The notes beneath the pieces were generated by a model, which worked only from the letters and a program-made list of their open reading frames with translations, had not been told where the DNA came from and ran no database searches. The position numbers and the translations under genes were made by a program. DNA of 64,000 bases from Bifidobacterium amazonense (GTDB lineage Bacteria > Actinomycetota > Actinomycetes > Actinomycetales > Bifidobacteriaceae). Below, in pieces: positions 1 through 8,179 of the stretch (its first letter is position 1; every line of letters starts with the position of its first letter). The DNA lies in the NCBI RefSeq assembly GCF_018555435.2, contig NZ_JAFEJT020000005.1, forward strand, positions 1 through 64,000, written 5' to 3'.

Positions 1-32
1 GTTCTTCGGTTCTATTCTTGGCGGAAACAAAC

Positions 33-2087
33 CTAACAGAAGAACGCCCCTCTCATACCCGCACACACGAAAGCCCCGGCAACGACGCCGAGGCCCACAA
101 CCTCACCACACAAACTGGCGAAGACTCGATTATAGTAGCCGATCGGCAGCAGGTTGCCAATGCCCAGCACCTTGCCGTTCAGCAGCCACTTGACCAAGTC
201 TCCCAAGCCGAGGCCGGGAATCGTATCCAGAATCTTCGCCAAACCATCGACCAGATTACCCAGCGTCTTCGTAATGATCTCATACTGGGTCTCACCGGTC
301 ACATAACCGACGAAACCACCAGTCATGCCCTTCACGTTCGACACGGTCACATCCTCGACCACGCAACCGGACACGGTCACCTCACCATCGATACGACCGG
401 CAAAACCGCCGGTCGCGAACGTGGAAGGATCCTCCTCCCTGATGTTCAGCAACCCCTTCAACACGCCTTCAAGATTCGTTCCGAGCCCAGGAATAATGCC
501 GGTCACCCAGTCGATGACCCCTCCCAGACCACCAAGAACCGTGCCAAGCAACTTCAGCAAGCCACCGACCAACGTCCCCTGTTCCTGGAACGAATCGGAC
601 TCGTTCTTCACATCCACATTCTGCAAATGGAGATTCGAAACAACGGTCTCACCCGTGCTGGCGATGCTGTTCGACGTCAGGCTGATCTTGTTGCTGATCG
701 TAGCGAAGAAACCAACGCCTGACTGCTTCGACTGATCCATCGCACCGGTCTGACGAACCGTCACGTTCGAAATCACGGGACGATCGGCCTTGTCGGTGAC
801 CGCATCGCCCTTGTCATTCACACCGTCCCACAAGCTTCTCGCAGTATCGGGAGATTGCGACTTGGCACCAAGCATGATGGCCTGGAACATGAGCGGGGCC
901 CAGTTGGTGTTGCTCTTTTCGGCTGCGTTCTTGGACAGGTCGATGTCGCGGAAGATGATGTAGTTGGCAGTGGAAGTATAAGTCGCCCCCGTATTGGCGG
1001 CTTTCACATCAGTCAATACCCCATCATCTGAAACACCGTAGTACTTGGTGCGCTTTTGACTGATCGTCAATGCGGTACATGCCAGCAATGGACTGTTATT
1101 ATCGTCCGCATCTTTGGCTCGCAAAGTGGCATCAGACGCAAGATCAGCGTCACCCTCATATTCGACAGTTGCCTCAGATGTATCTTGCCACTCATAATCA
1201 AGGAATTTATTGCGCACGCAAGTCTGGGTTGTCCGCATCACGCGGCCAATGACCTTTTTGTCCGAACCAATCGCGCGCAGCTGCTGTTCGTTGCCGATGA
1301 GGATGTAGGTCTTGCCGTTGATGGTCTTGGTGACCTGGCCTTCGAAATCGCGGCCGCCGAGGGTGGATGCGGCGGCTTGGGCGGTGGCGTCGGCAGCATC
1401 GGAGGATGCATCGTCCGCAGCAGTCGCATCATCCGCGGCGGTGTCGTCGGCATTCTTGTCGTCCGCGGTACCGTCGGACTTGTCATCGGTGTCGGTTGCA
1501 TCCGTCTTGCCGGTCACATCGGATTTGCCGGCGTTCGTTGCAGAATCGGCAGTATCGGTCTTCTTGCCGTCGGTCGATGATGCGGTCGAATCAGAAGCAG
1601 ACGAATCGGCGGCCGCGGCGGACTGGTCGCTCCCCTCCCCCGCCGTGTCGGCGGCACCGGTCAGTGCGGACGAATCGTTGGAAAACGCGGAATCGGACTG
1701 GAATGCGGAATTCTGCTTGAACGTCACGCCGGACGCGTTGTCCGAAGCGGAGGACGTGGAGTTCGTGCCCGAATCGGCAGTCGTGCCGTTCTTGGCGGCA
1801 TTCTTGGCGATCTCGTTGGCCGCAGAGACGATGGTGTTGTCGGTGACGACCTTGCCGTCGGAAATGACCGTGACATTCGACGAAACTGTCGAATTTACTG
1901 TCGAAACTGTCGAATTGGTGACAGTGTTCATGGTAATATCCTGCGCCTGCGCGGGGATGGCGCAGGTAAGGGACAACGCTGCAGCAACAAGGGAGGCGAT
2001 GGTCTTGCGGCGGTTCAGGGTACGGAAATGCTGCGGCTTTGCGCCGTTTTTGCTCCTGTCCTTTCGCCTGTCCAAACCAAATCGCAT
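33..2087 (-). CDS. Secreted cell-surface protein, probably C-terminally truncated
   Basis: 684 aa. Residues 1-48 form a long basic n-region, a hydrophobic stretch and an AQA-type signal peptidase site, so the protein is exported. Residues about 50-245 are Ala/Ser/Thr/Asp-rich and look disordered. From about 245 the chain looks folded, and around 560-610 it has two Gly-rich segments (FAGRIDGEVTVSGC and GGFVGYVTGET) resembling GLUG-type beta repeats of bacterial surface proteins. There is no LPXTG motif, no C-terminal membrane span and no basic tail, although such proteins are usually wall-anchored. The last 20 or so residues are Cys/Gly-rich and unlike the rest. I infer loss or frameshift of the original 3' end, which lies at the window edge. 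Start: ATG at 2087 just before the basic n-region. Function unknown; adhesion is a guess. A 13-bp poly-C tract lies 60 bp upstream. Confidence 0.75.
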   Translation of the reverse strand: MRFGLDRRKDRSKNGAKPQHFRTLNRRKTIASLVAAALSLTCAIPAQAQDITMNTVTNSTVSTVNSTVSSNVTVISDGKVVTDNTIVSAANEIAKNAAKNGTTADSGTNSTSSASDNASGVTFKQNSAFQSDSAFSNDSSALTGAADTAGEGSDQSAAAADSSASDSTASSTDGKKTDTADSATNAGKSDVTGKTDATDTDDKSDGTADDKNADDTAADDATAADDASSDAADATAQAAASTLGGRDFEGQVTKTINGKTYILIGNEQQLRAIGSDKKVIGRVMRTTQTCVRNKFLDYEWQDTSEATVEYEGDADLASDATLRAKDADDNNSPLLACTALTISQKRTKYYGVSDDGVLTDVKAANTGATYTSTANYIIFRDIDLSKNAAEKSNTNWAPLMFQAIMLGAKSQSPDTARSLWDGVNDKGDAVTDKADRPVISNVTVRQTGAMDQSKQSGVGFFATISNKISLTSNSIASTGETVVSNLHLQNVDVKNESDSFQEQGTLVGGLLKLLGTVLGGLGGVIDWVTGIIPGLGTNLEGVLKGLLNIREEDPSTFATGGFAGRIDGEVTVSGCVVEDVTVSNVKGMTGGFVGYVTGETQYEIITKTLGNLVDGLAKILDTIPGLGLGDLVKWLLNGKVLGIGNLLPIGYYNRVFASLCGEVVGLGVVAGAFVCAGMRGAFFC

Positions 2088-2146
2088 CTCTCACCTCTCG
2101 TTTTAGCGAACGGGTCTCCTCACTGCGAAATCTGTCGACAACTTAA

Positions 2147-2159
2147 CCCCCCCCCCCCC
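2147..2159. repeat. Homopolymeric C13/G13 tract upstream of surface-protein gene
   Basis: Thirteen consecutive C on the + strand (G on the coding strand of the surface-protein gene). The tract lies 60-72 bp upstream of that gene's ATG, in its likely leader or promoter region. Tracts of this length are prone to slipped-strand mispairing. The flanking 2160-2371 is AT-rich non-coding DNA with several TTGAC-like hexamers on the minus strand, but no promoter can be fixed confidently. Confidence 0.85.
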
Positions 2160-2371
2160 ATGACAAATATGGACAAAAAGCATCCAAATGTTGGGTAACA
2201 GCCCCTATGTCAATCGTCAAATCCAACACGCACAAAACGATTGACATCACGTCAAAACACGGAAAAATACAACAAAAAACAAGAAAAACGAAAACTAGGC
2301 ACCCTTGCCAGTTAACGTTCACACAAATACCAGTACACCCCCGAACGGTCACACAATACGACACGCCGAGG

Positions 2372-2881
2372 CTACGACGCCGTAACCTTCGAGACCAGCA
2401 TCACCTGCAATTCCTGAATCTGTCGCTTCAGATCGGAGTTCTCCCGCTCCAGTCGATCAATGTAGTTTGCCTGCTGCGCCAGCATCCTGTTGCACACGTC
2501 CAACGGCAGCAGGTTCGCCGCAGAATCCGACGCCGGCACCGGCATATCGGCCGCCGCAGCGGCCGGCATCTGCGCCACCCCCTCGTCGGCGCCGTCCGTC
2601 ACGCCCTTCTCCCGCTCACGCCGCCAACGCGACGTGCAGCGCTCGATCCGCTTGTATCCGATAATCGCCGGATCCAATCCGGCCGCGCGGAAAATCGCGA
2701 CCGGCCCCTCGCCGGCATCGACGCGACGCAGAAAATCCTCACGGAACCACTGATGGAACACAATGCGGTTGCCGCTCACGCTCACCACCGCGGGCAGCGA
2801 CTCCAGATACGCCAGCTGCTCGCCGGTAAACCGGAGACGACGTCCCGACGCATCCCGCGCAACATCCTGCGAGTCCGCCAA
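2372..2881 (-). CDS. Small HTH-like protein with C-terminal coiled coil
   Basis: 169 aa. Residues about 15-75 form a compact helical domain ending in GYKRIERCTSRWRRERE, which looks like a helix-turn-helix and resembles the N-terminal HTH of transposase-like or regulatory proteins. Residues 80-120 are an Ala-rich linker. Residues 125-165 carry a leucine-rich heptad pattern (MLAQQANYIDRLERENSDL) typical of a dimerising coiled coil. It stands alone between the surface-protein gene and the divergent ribU riboswitch. A DNA-binding role is inferred. Its target is unknown; I do not recognise a named family. Confidence 0.65.
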   Translation of the reverse strand: MADSQDVARDASGRRLRFTGEQLAYLESLPAVVSVSGNRIVFHQWFREDFLRRVDAGEGPVAIFRAAGLDPAIIGYKRIERCTSRWRREREKGVTDGADEGVAQMPAAAAADMPVPASDSAANLLPLDVCNRMLAQQANYIDRLERENSDLKRQIQELQVMLVSKVTAS

Positions 2882-3222
2882 CTTGCCTCCCTGACTTTCA
2901 CGACGTTCTCGACTCTATCGTTGCAGATCGCCAGCCCGACCACTCGCCCCGGCCAGCCTCACTGCAATGGTTGTCATCCTACCAACACACGCGACCATCC
3001 CCAAGCAAACCAACACATCTCCGCATATCTGCATTCTCCGCCAAAATACGACGAACGGGAATCGTCGGTCCGTACGATCGCGCACAATCACGCACAATCA
3101 CGCGCCCAACGTGGCAATGGGCACGACAAGAATGCCGCCGCACCAACACCGCCACCATGCGGACGGGTTTCGCACATGGCGGACGCAAAATCCGCGGGTG
3201 AGGGTATACGTTGGGGACGTAA
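2882..3222. other. Intergenic spacer between divergent HTH gene and FMN riboswitch
   Basis: No gene is supported here. It contains the direct repeat GCGCACAATCACGCACAATC near 3080 and a possible -10 (TATACG, 3205-3210) shortly before the riboswitch. Short ORFs in all frames lack ribosome binding sites and family resemblance. Confidence 0.5.
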
Positions 3223-3365
3223 GTTTCAGGGAAGGTGAAAATCCTTACTGGCGGTAAACGCGCGGCCGACCTTCATAACGGCCCCACGCGCAAGCCCGCG
3301 ACCCGCGAAAGCGGCTGATCCGGTGAGAATCCGGGGCCAACGGTTACAGTCCGGATGGAAGAAAC
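3223..3365 (+). promoter_or_regulatory. FMN riboswitch (RFN element) upstream of ribU
   Basis: The conserved FMN aptamer blocks are all present in order: AGGTGAAAATCC then TGGCGGTAA (P2/P3), AGCCCGCGA, CTGATCCGGTGAGAATCCGG, and CCAACGGTTACAGTCCGGAT. The closing stem P1 pairs GTTTC (3223-3227) with GAAAC (3361-3365). The ribosome binding site GGAG (3366-3369) immediately follows P1, so ligand binding could control translation of ribU. FMN riboswitches turn off riboflavin synthesis or uptake genes when FMN is plentiful. Confidence 0.95.
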
Positions 3366-3375
3366 GGAGCTCAGC

Positions 3376-3981
3376 ATGAGTGTCTCTTCGCATACCACCA
3401 ATTCCGTCAGCGCAACCTCGTCGCGCCCCGACACCGCGCACTCCACCGGCGTCGCCGACTCCGGCCGCTGGTCCACGCGCCGCATCGCCATGTACGCGCT
3501 GTTCGTCGCGCTCGCCATGGCCACCAGCTTCATCGAATTCCCCATCATTCCGGGCATTCAGTGGCTCAAGTACGATCCGTCCGGCATCGTCGCGCTCATC
3601 GCCGGATTCGCGTTCGGCCCGGCCGCCGCCGCGATCGTGAGCGTCCTCGGCTTCGTGCCGCACCTGTTCATGGACCCGTGGGGCACGCTCATGGCCGTGC
3701 TCGTCGCGCTCTCGCTCTCCCTGCCGGCCGCGTTCATCTACCGCGCGAACCGCACGCGCAAGAACGCGCTCATCGGCCTGATCGCCGGCGCCGTGTGCGC
3801 GCTCGTCATCGCGATCGTCGGCAACCTGATCGTCACGCCGATCTACGCGCACATGACCGTCGCACAGGTCGCCGCGCTCATCGTGCCGGCCCTGCTACCG
3901 TTCAACCTGCTCAAGTTCGCGATCCACGGCGTGGTCACGTTCGCCATCTACAAGCCGATCACCACGCTGCTCGACAAGTAA
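3376..3981 (+). CDS. ribU: Riboflavin ECF transporter S-component RibU
   Basis: 201 aa integral membrane protein with about five to six hydrophobic segments after a Ser/Thr-rich N-terminal tail of about 35 residues. The family pattern is recognisable: an early helix ending in FIEFPIIPGIQWLKYDPSG, then GFAFGPAAAAIVSVLGFVPH and a C-terminal HGVVTFAIYKPI. RibU binds riboflavin and works only with an energising module (EcfA, EcfA', EcfT), encoded directly downstream. The substrate is supported independently by the FMN riboswitch. I chose ATG 3376, 6 nt after GGAG. An earlier in-frame ATG at 3355 lies inside the riboswitch and has no ribosome binding site. Confidence 0.93.
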   Translation: MSVSSHTTNSVSATSSRPDTAHSTGVADSGRWSTRRIAMYALFVALAMATSFIEFPIIPGIQWLKYDPSGIVALIAGFAFGPAAAAIVSVLGFVPHLFMDPWGTLMAVLVALSLSLPAAFIYRANRTRKNALIGLIAGAVCALVIAIVGNLIVTPIYAHMTVAQVAALIVPALLPFNLLKFAIHGVVTFAIYKPITTLLDK

Positions 3982-4018
3982 TCCCCGCAGCAGCACCAAC
4001 GGCCATACGACCAATACC

Positions 4019-4046
4019 GGCCCTCCCTTGTCGGAGGGCCGTTTTT
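4019..4046 (+). terminator. Intrinsic terminator between ribU and ecfAA'T
   Basis: Perfect 8-bp stem GGCCCTCC (4019-4026) / GGAGGGCC (4033-4040) with a 6-nt loop, followed by GTTTTT. It sits between ribU and the ECF energising gene. It would lower expression of the downstream gene relative to ribU unless that gene has its own promoter. Confidence 0.8.
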
Positions 4047-4061
4047 CGCGCAAGGAACACC

Positions 4062-6899
4062 ATGAACACCACTGCAACCGCGGCCGAACTCGCCGGCATC
4101 CGCTTCAGCTACGACGGGGGCACGAGCTGGGCGCTGGACGGGGTCAGCCTGACCGTTCGCGCCGGCGAATACGTATGCCTGACCGGCGCGAACGGGTCCG
4201 GCAAGTCCACGCTCGCACGCCTGATCGCCGGACTCACCGCGCCGGACGCCGGCGACGTCACGCTGCTCGGGCATCGCGTGTTCGCATCGTCCGACGCCGA
4301 CGGGACGGCAGGGACCGCAACCGGCGCGAATCCGGCCGAATACCGGGCCGCACGCCGCGGCATCGGCGCGGTGTTCCAGAATCCCGAAGACCAGATCGTC
4401 ACCACGATCACCGAGGACGACGTCGCGTTCGGCCCGGAAAACCTTGGGCTTGCGCGCGAAACGATCGGCGAGCGCATCGTCGGTTCTCTGGACGCGGTGG
4501 ACATGGCCGCGCATCGGCGCGACGATCCGACGCGCATGAGCGGCGGCCAGCAGCAGCGCGTCGCCATCGCCGGCATGCTGGCGATGAACCCGGCCATGCT
4601 GGTGCTCGACGAGCCGACCGCCATGCTCGATCCGGCCGCGCGCGCCGACGTGCTGCGCATCCTCGACGAGCTGCACGCGCGCGGCACGACCATCGTGCAC
4701 GTCACGCATCATGCGGACGAGGCCGCGCGCGCCGGGCGCGTGGTGCGGCTCGAGCGCGGGCGCATCGTCGGCGACCGTCGGAACGCGGCGGATGGTTCCG
4801 TCCTGGGCACCCCGCAACCGATCGTTCCAGCGCAACAGTCGGCGCAATCATCGTCAGCAGAATCAGCGGAAGCGCAACCGTCGCCGGTCCGCTCATCGAC
4901 GGCACAATCGTCTCCGGCAGAACGGCGTCCCGCAACATCCGTCTCTCGTCCGGGCGACGGCGATCAAACGAACGTTTCCACAACCGCCGCACATCGTCCG
5001 CTCCCCTCCCCCACTGCGACTTCCGCAGCAGCTTCCACGACGGCTTCCGCAGCGTCTTCCGCAGCGTCTTCCGCGCCGGCGATCGCGGTCAGCCACGTTT
5101 CGTACCGGTATCCGGGCGCGGACAGGCCGGCGATCAGCGACCTGTCGCTTACGGTCGGCGCGGGCGAAACCGTGGCGATCATGGGCGAGAACGGCGCGGG
5201 CAAGTCGACGCTGGCACGGCTGCTGTGCGCGCTCGACAAGCCGTCCGCCGGGTCGATCAGCATCGCGGGCGTGCCGGTCGCGGTCGATCGCGCGATCGGC
5301 GACACAATCGGTGACCTTGGAACCGTCGATTCGGGCCTTACCCCCGGCCTTACCCCCGACTATCCCCCCAAGTCAGAGCACGGGTCCGGCGAACGTCGTC
5401 ATCGCAAGTCGCGCGTGCGCACGCTGAACCGTCGTCAGCGCGAACGGTTGCGCGGCGTGGTCGGATTCGTCATGCAGCATCCCGAACGCCAGCTGTTCGC
5501 GGACACGGTGGCCGACGACGTCGCGTACGGACCGCGCAATCAGCGGCTTACCGAACCGGAAGTGGCGAAACGGGTGACCGACGCGCTGCATCTGCTGCAT
5601 ATCGACCATCTTGCCGAACGTTCGCCATTCAGCCTGTCGGGCGGGCAGCAGCGGCTCGTCGCGATCGCGGGCGTGATCGCGTGCCGGCCGCGCGTGCTGG
5701 TCATGGACGAGCCGACGGCCAGTCTGGACGCCGATGCAACCGCGCGTATTCACGAGCTGATCCGCACGCTCAACGCGCAGGGCGTGACCGTGCTCATCAT
5801 CACGCATTCGTTTGCGGAAGCGCGTGCGGTCGCCGATCGCACGGTGACGCTGGGCGGCGGTTCAGTCTCCGCGGACGCGACGGTCACAACGGCGGCGACG
5901 GCGACGGTCACAACGGCGACGGCATCGGCTTCGGCGATGGATTCGGCGATGACTTCGGCTGCACGTACGGACCATGCCGGTCATACAGATCATGACGACT
6001 ATGCGGTTCGCACGAACCGCGCGGACCGCACGAATCACACCGATCGCACAAATCGTACGAATCATGTGAACCGTACAAACCACACGGACGCCGTGTCGGC
6101 TCCCGGCTCCGGCGCCGACACGGCCCGCGACGAACGTTCGCTGATCGCGCGGCTGGATCCGCGCGTGAAAATGGTCGCGTTTCTGGCGATGATGTTCACC
6201 GCGTTCGCGATCAACACGCCGCTGCAGCTCGCGCTGGGCGCGGTCGTGGTCGCGACGATCGTCGCCATGTCCGGCGTCGGACCGTTGCGACTGCTGCGTT
6301 CTGTGCACATGTTTCTGGCGATGTTCGTCGTCATGGGCCTGCTCAACGTGTTCTTCGTGCGTTCGGGCAATGCGCTCGCGCAGCTCGGCCCGATTCCGAT
6401 CACCGACGACGGCGTGACGATCGCCATCCTGTACGCGCTGCGACTCGCGCTCGTGATCATCCTCGGCGCGATTCTGCTGGAAACGACCACGCCGACCGAA
6501 CTGACCGACGGATTCGGCTCGCTGCTCTCCCCGCTCAACCGCTTCGGGCTGCACACGCAGGAACTGGCGCTCGTGATGAGCCTCGCGCTGCGGTTCCTGC
6601 CCACGCTCGGCGCCGAAGCGAAAGCCGTCGCGGACGCGCAGGCGGCGCGCGGCGGCACGATCGAAACCGGCCCGCTGCCCGCGCGGCTGCGCGCGATGAC
6701 CGCACTGTGCGTGCCCATGTTCGCCGGCGCGATCCGGCACGCGGACAATCTCAGCCTCGCGCTCGACGCGCGCTGCTACGAGGAAGGCATCCGCCGCACG
6801 CACTGGCGCGCCCTGCGGGTGCGCGGGCGCGACCGGGCATTCTGCGCGGCGGTGCTCCTTTATATTGCGGTGCTGGTCGTGCTCGGAATGTTGGCGTAG
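4062..6899 (+). CDS. Fused ECF transporter energising protein EcfA-EcfA'-EcfT
   Basis: 945 aa, three ECF proteins in one chain. Domain 1 (about 1-245) is an ABC ATPase: Walker A TGANGSGKST (41-50), Q-loop FQNPEDQ, signature MSGGQQQR, Walker B VLDEPTA. A linker of about 110 Ser/Ala/Thr-rich residues leads to domain 2, a second ATPase ([26 protein letters not shown]) with a Pro/Arg-rich insertion before its Q-loop. A second linker (about 600-690) is built of degenerate RTNHTD-type repeats. Domain 3 is EcfT, with membrane helices and the two coupling motifs (AARGG and LDARCYEEG). It hydrolyses ATP to drive vitamin S-components such as RibU. Start ATG 4062 follows AAGGA. The open frame extends upstream into ribU but without homology. 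These are usually separate genes. Confidence 0.93.
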   Translation: MNTTATAAELAGIRFSYDGGTSWALDGVSLTVRAGEYVCLTGANGSGKSTLARLIAGLTAPDAGDVTLLGHRVFASSDADGTAGTATGANPAEYRAARRGIGAVFQNPEDQIVTTITEDDVAFGPENLGLARETIGERIVGSLDAVDMAAHRRDDPTRMSGGQQQRVAIAGMLAMNPAMLVLDEPTAMLDPAARADVLRILDELHARGTTIVHVTHHADEAARAGRVVRLERGRIVGDRRNAADGSVLGTPQPIVPAQQSAQSSSAESAEAQPSPVRSSTAQSSPAERRPATSVSRPGDGDQTNVSTTAAHRPLPSPTATSAAASTTASAASSAASSAPAIAVSHVSYRYPGADRPAISDLSLTVGAGETVAIMGENGAGKSTLARLLCALDKPSAGSISIAGVPVAVDRAIGDTIGDLGTVDSGLTPGLTPDYPPKSEHGSGERRHRKSRVRTLNRRQRERLRGVVGFVMQHPERQLFADTVADDVAYGPRNQRLTEPEVAKRVTDALHLLHIDHLAERSPFSLSGGQQRLVAIAGVIACRPRVLVMDEPTASLDADATARIHELIRTLNAQGVTVLIITHSFAEARAVADRTVTLGGGSVSADATVTTAATATVTTATASASAMDSAMTSAARTDHAGHTDHDDYAVRTNRADRTNHTDRTNRTNHVNRTNHTDAVSAPGSGADTARDERSLIARLDPRVKMVAFLAMMFTAFAINTPLQLALGAVVVATIVAMSGVGPLRLLRSVHMFLAMFVVMGLLNVFFVRSGNALAQLGPIPITDDGVTIAILYALRLALVIILGAILLETTTPTELTDGFGSLLSPLNRFGLHTQELALVMSLALRFLPTLGAEAKAVADAQAARGGTIETGPLPARLRAMTALCVPMFAGAIRHADNLSLALDARCYEEGIRRTHWRALRVRGRDRAFCAAVLLYIAVLVVLGMLA

Positions 6900-6985
6900 C
6901 CGGGTCTCACCAACCGCAGCCCAACCGCAGCCGAGCCCGCGTCGCAGCACGAAGAGCCAACGCAACACTTCCAGCTTTTTACACG

Positions 6986-7181
6986 CTATCTCCGCTAAGT
7001 GTGGCGCTTTCCCCAATGTTCCACCATCTATCTGCGTTGCGTGTAGCGGATAATCAGCAGCACCACGAGCCTCAGTGCAGGAAATCCGCCATTATTGTCC
7101 GTGGATTCAGCAAAGAGACGCTACACGTAACGCAGATAGATGTCCGCGTGAGTGGAAAAGCGATACACTCAACGAAGATAG
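6986..7181. repeat. Inverted array of four copies of a 21-22 bp repeat
   Basis: This lies between the convergent ends of the ECF gene and tenA (6900-7210, no gene). Two 63-bp arms (6986-7048 and 7119-7181) are inverted repeats of each other. The inner 24 bp of each arm (7025-7048 and 7119-7142) match at 23 positions; the whole arms match at roughly 46 of 63. Each arm itself contains two direct copies of a unit with consensus CTATCTNCGYTNNGTGTAGC. Related copies occur at 47.3 kb. It could fold into a long hairpin. Function unknown. Confidence 0.85.
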
Positions 7182-7210
7182 ACGGCGTCAGCCCCTCAAC
7201 AGGACTCGGA

Positions 7211-8077
7211 TCAGGCCTCAAGCGCGTCGTGGGCAGGCCATTCGGGCTTCCACGTGTACTGCATGTCGTACGCGCTGGCCCAGAACATGTACTCGTTCTC
7301 CACGCCGGTGACGAAAATGTCGACCAGCTCGGCCTTGCGCTCCTCGCTGAGCCCCGCGGCAAAACGCTCGATATGCTCGATCAGCCAGGCGGAACCCTCC
7401 CAGAACGAGTCGGTCTTGTACATGTCGACCCAGCTCTTGTACGGGTTGCCCTCCAGCGTGTCGGCGAACTCGCGGGCGAGACGCTGACCGTAGTCGGCGT
7501 ACACCCACGCGCACGGCAGCACGGCGACCAGAACGTCCACCAGCGGATTGCCGTAGGCGATCGAGAGAATGTTCGACGTGTACGCGCGGGCGAACGCGGA
7601 CTGGCGCACGTGGTCCATCTGCTCCTCGGTCACGCCGTAGGACGCCATGTAGGCGCGATGCACGTTGGTCTCCACATTGAGGATGGCGCTCTGCACGTTC
7701 ACCATGAACGCGGTGATCTCGGGATCGCGGGTCTTGGTGAGGGCGAGCGCGTGGACCTTGCCGTAGTCGTTGAGGTAACGGTAGTCCTGCAGCAGGTAGA
7801 ACGCGAACTTCTCCTGGGCGAGCGTGCCCTTGCCGAGCTCGCGCAGGAACGGCTGGCGGTAGCCTTCCTCCCACACCACGTCGGCGGCCTTGCGCAGGCG
7901 CTGCGCGAACGGCGGCAGATGGTCGAGAGTGATCGGGCCGAACGCGGCGGCGTCGAAACCGGGCTGTTCGGATGCTGCGGGCGCGGTGGCGGTGGCTGTG
8001 GCGGGCTCGGTGGCAGGCGCGGATGCGGATGCTGCGGACGTTGCGGACGTTGCGGACTGGATGGCGTCTTCGGCCAT
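7211..8077 (-). CDS. tenA: TenA-family aminopyrimidine hydrolase (thiaminase II)
   Basis: 288 aa. The first 40 residues are Ala/Thr/Ser-rich and unlike the family; the rest is an all-helical TenA fold. The catalytic Cys is visible in VLPCAWVYADYG and the catalytic Glu region in ENEYMFW. Other TenA blocks are FAFYLLQDYRYLNDY and YKSWVDMYKTDSFW. TenA enzymes hydrolyse aminopyrimidines from degraded thiamin and so salvage the HMP moiety. A TPP riboswitch directly upstream supports a thiamin role. Start: ATG 8077 with ribosome binding site GAAGGGAG. A TTG at 8107 would open the same frame but lies in the riboswitch. It is a single-gene transcript convergent with the ECF gene. Confidence 0.92.
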   Translation of the reverse strand: MAEDAIQSATSATSAASASAPATEPATATATAPAASEQPGFDAAAFGPITLDHLPPFAQRLRKAADVVWEEGYRQPFLRELGKGTLAQEKFAFYLLQDYRYLNDYGKVHALALTKTRDPEITAFMVNVQSAILNVETNVHRAYMASYGVTEEQMDHVRQSAFARAYTSNILSIAYGNPLVDVLVAVLPCAWVYADYGQRLAREFADTLEGNPYKSWVDMYKTDSFWEGSAWLIEHIERFAAGLSEERKAELVDIFVTGVENEYMFWASAYDMQYTWKPEWPAHDALEA

Positions 8078-8082
8078 GACAT

Positions 8083-8168
8083 GTCTCCCTTCGCTGGTGT
8101 TAGCCAACAGGTTCTAAGGGTCAGGCCATTGCGGCCTTTCTCAACCCGTCGCCGGGTTCCCCTGCATT
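8083..8168 (-). promoter_or_regulatory. TPP riboswitch upstream of tenA
   Basis: Read on the minus strand, the element shows the TPP (Thi-box) blocks in order: GCAGGGGAACCC, GGGTTGAGAAAGGCC, GACCCTTAGAACCTG, TTGGCTAACACCAGCG, then AAGGGAG. The AAGGGAG at the 3' edge is also the ribosome binding site of tenA. Binding of thiamin pyrophosphate is therefore likely to hide it and stop translation. Confidence 0.92.
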
Positions 8169-8179
8169 ACGCGCCTCAT

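Noticed and set aside
2143..2364. 73-aa hydrophobic minus-strand ORF ending in the poly-G tract
   Set aside because: It lies in AT-rich promoter DNA, has no ribosome binding site and no family resemblance. It does not read into the surface-protein frame.
3561..4061. Upstream open extension of the ECF fusion gene overlapping ribU
   Set aside because: The translation is Arg/His-rich shadow of ribU in another frame. Homology starts at MNTTAT, ATG 4062, with a ribosome binding site.
5860..6110. Possible frameshift between EcfA' and EcfT in the linker
   Set aside because: The frame stays open through the repeats and EcfT begins in the same frame, so a true fusion is the simpler reading.
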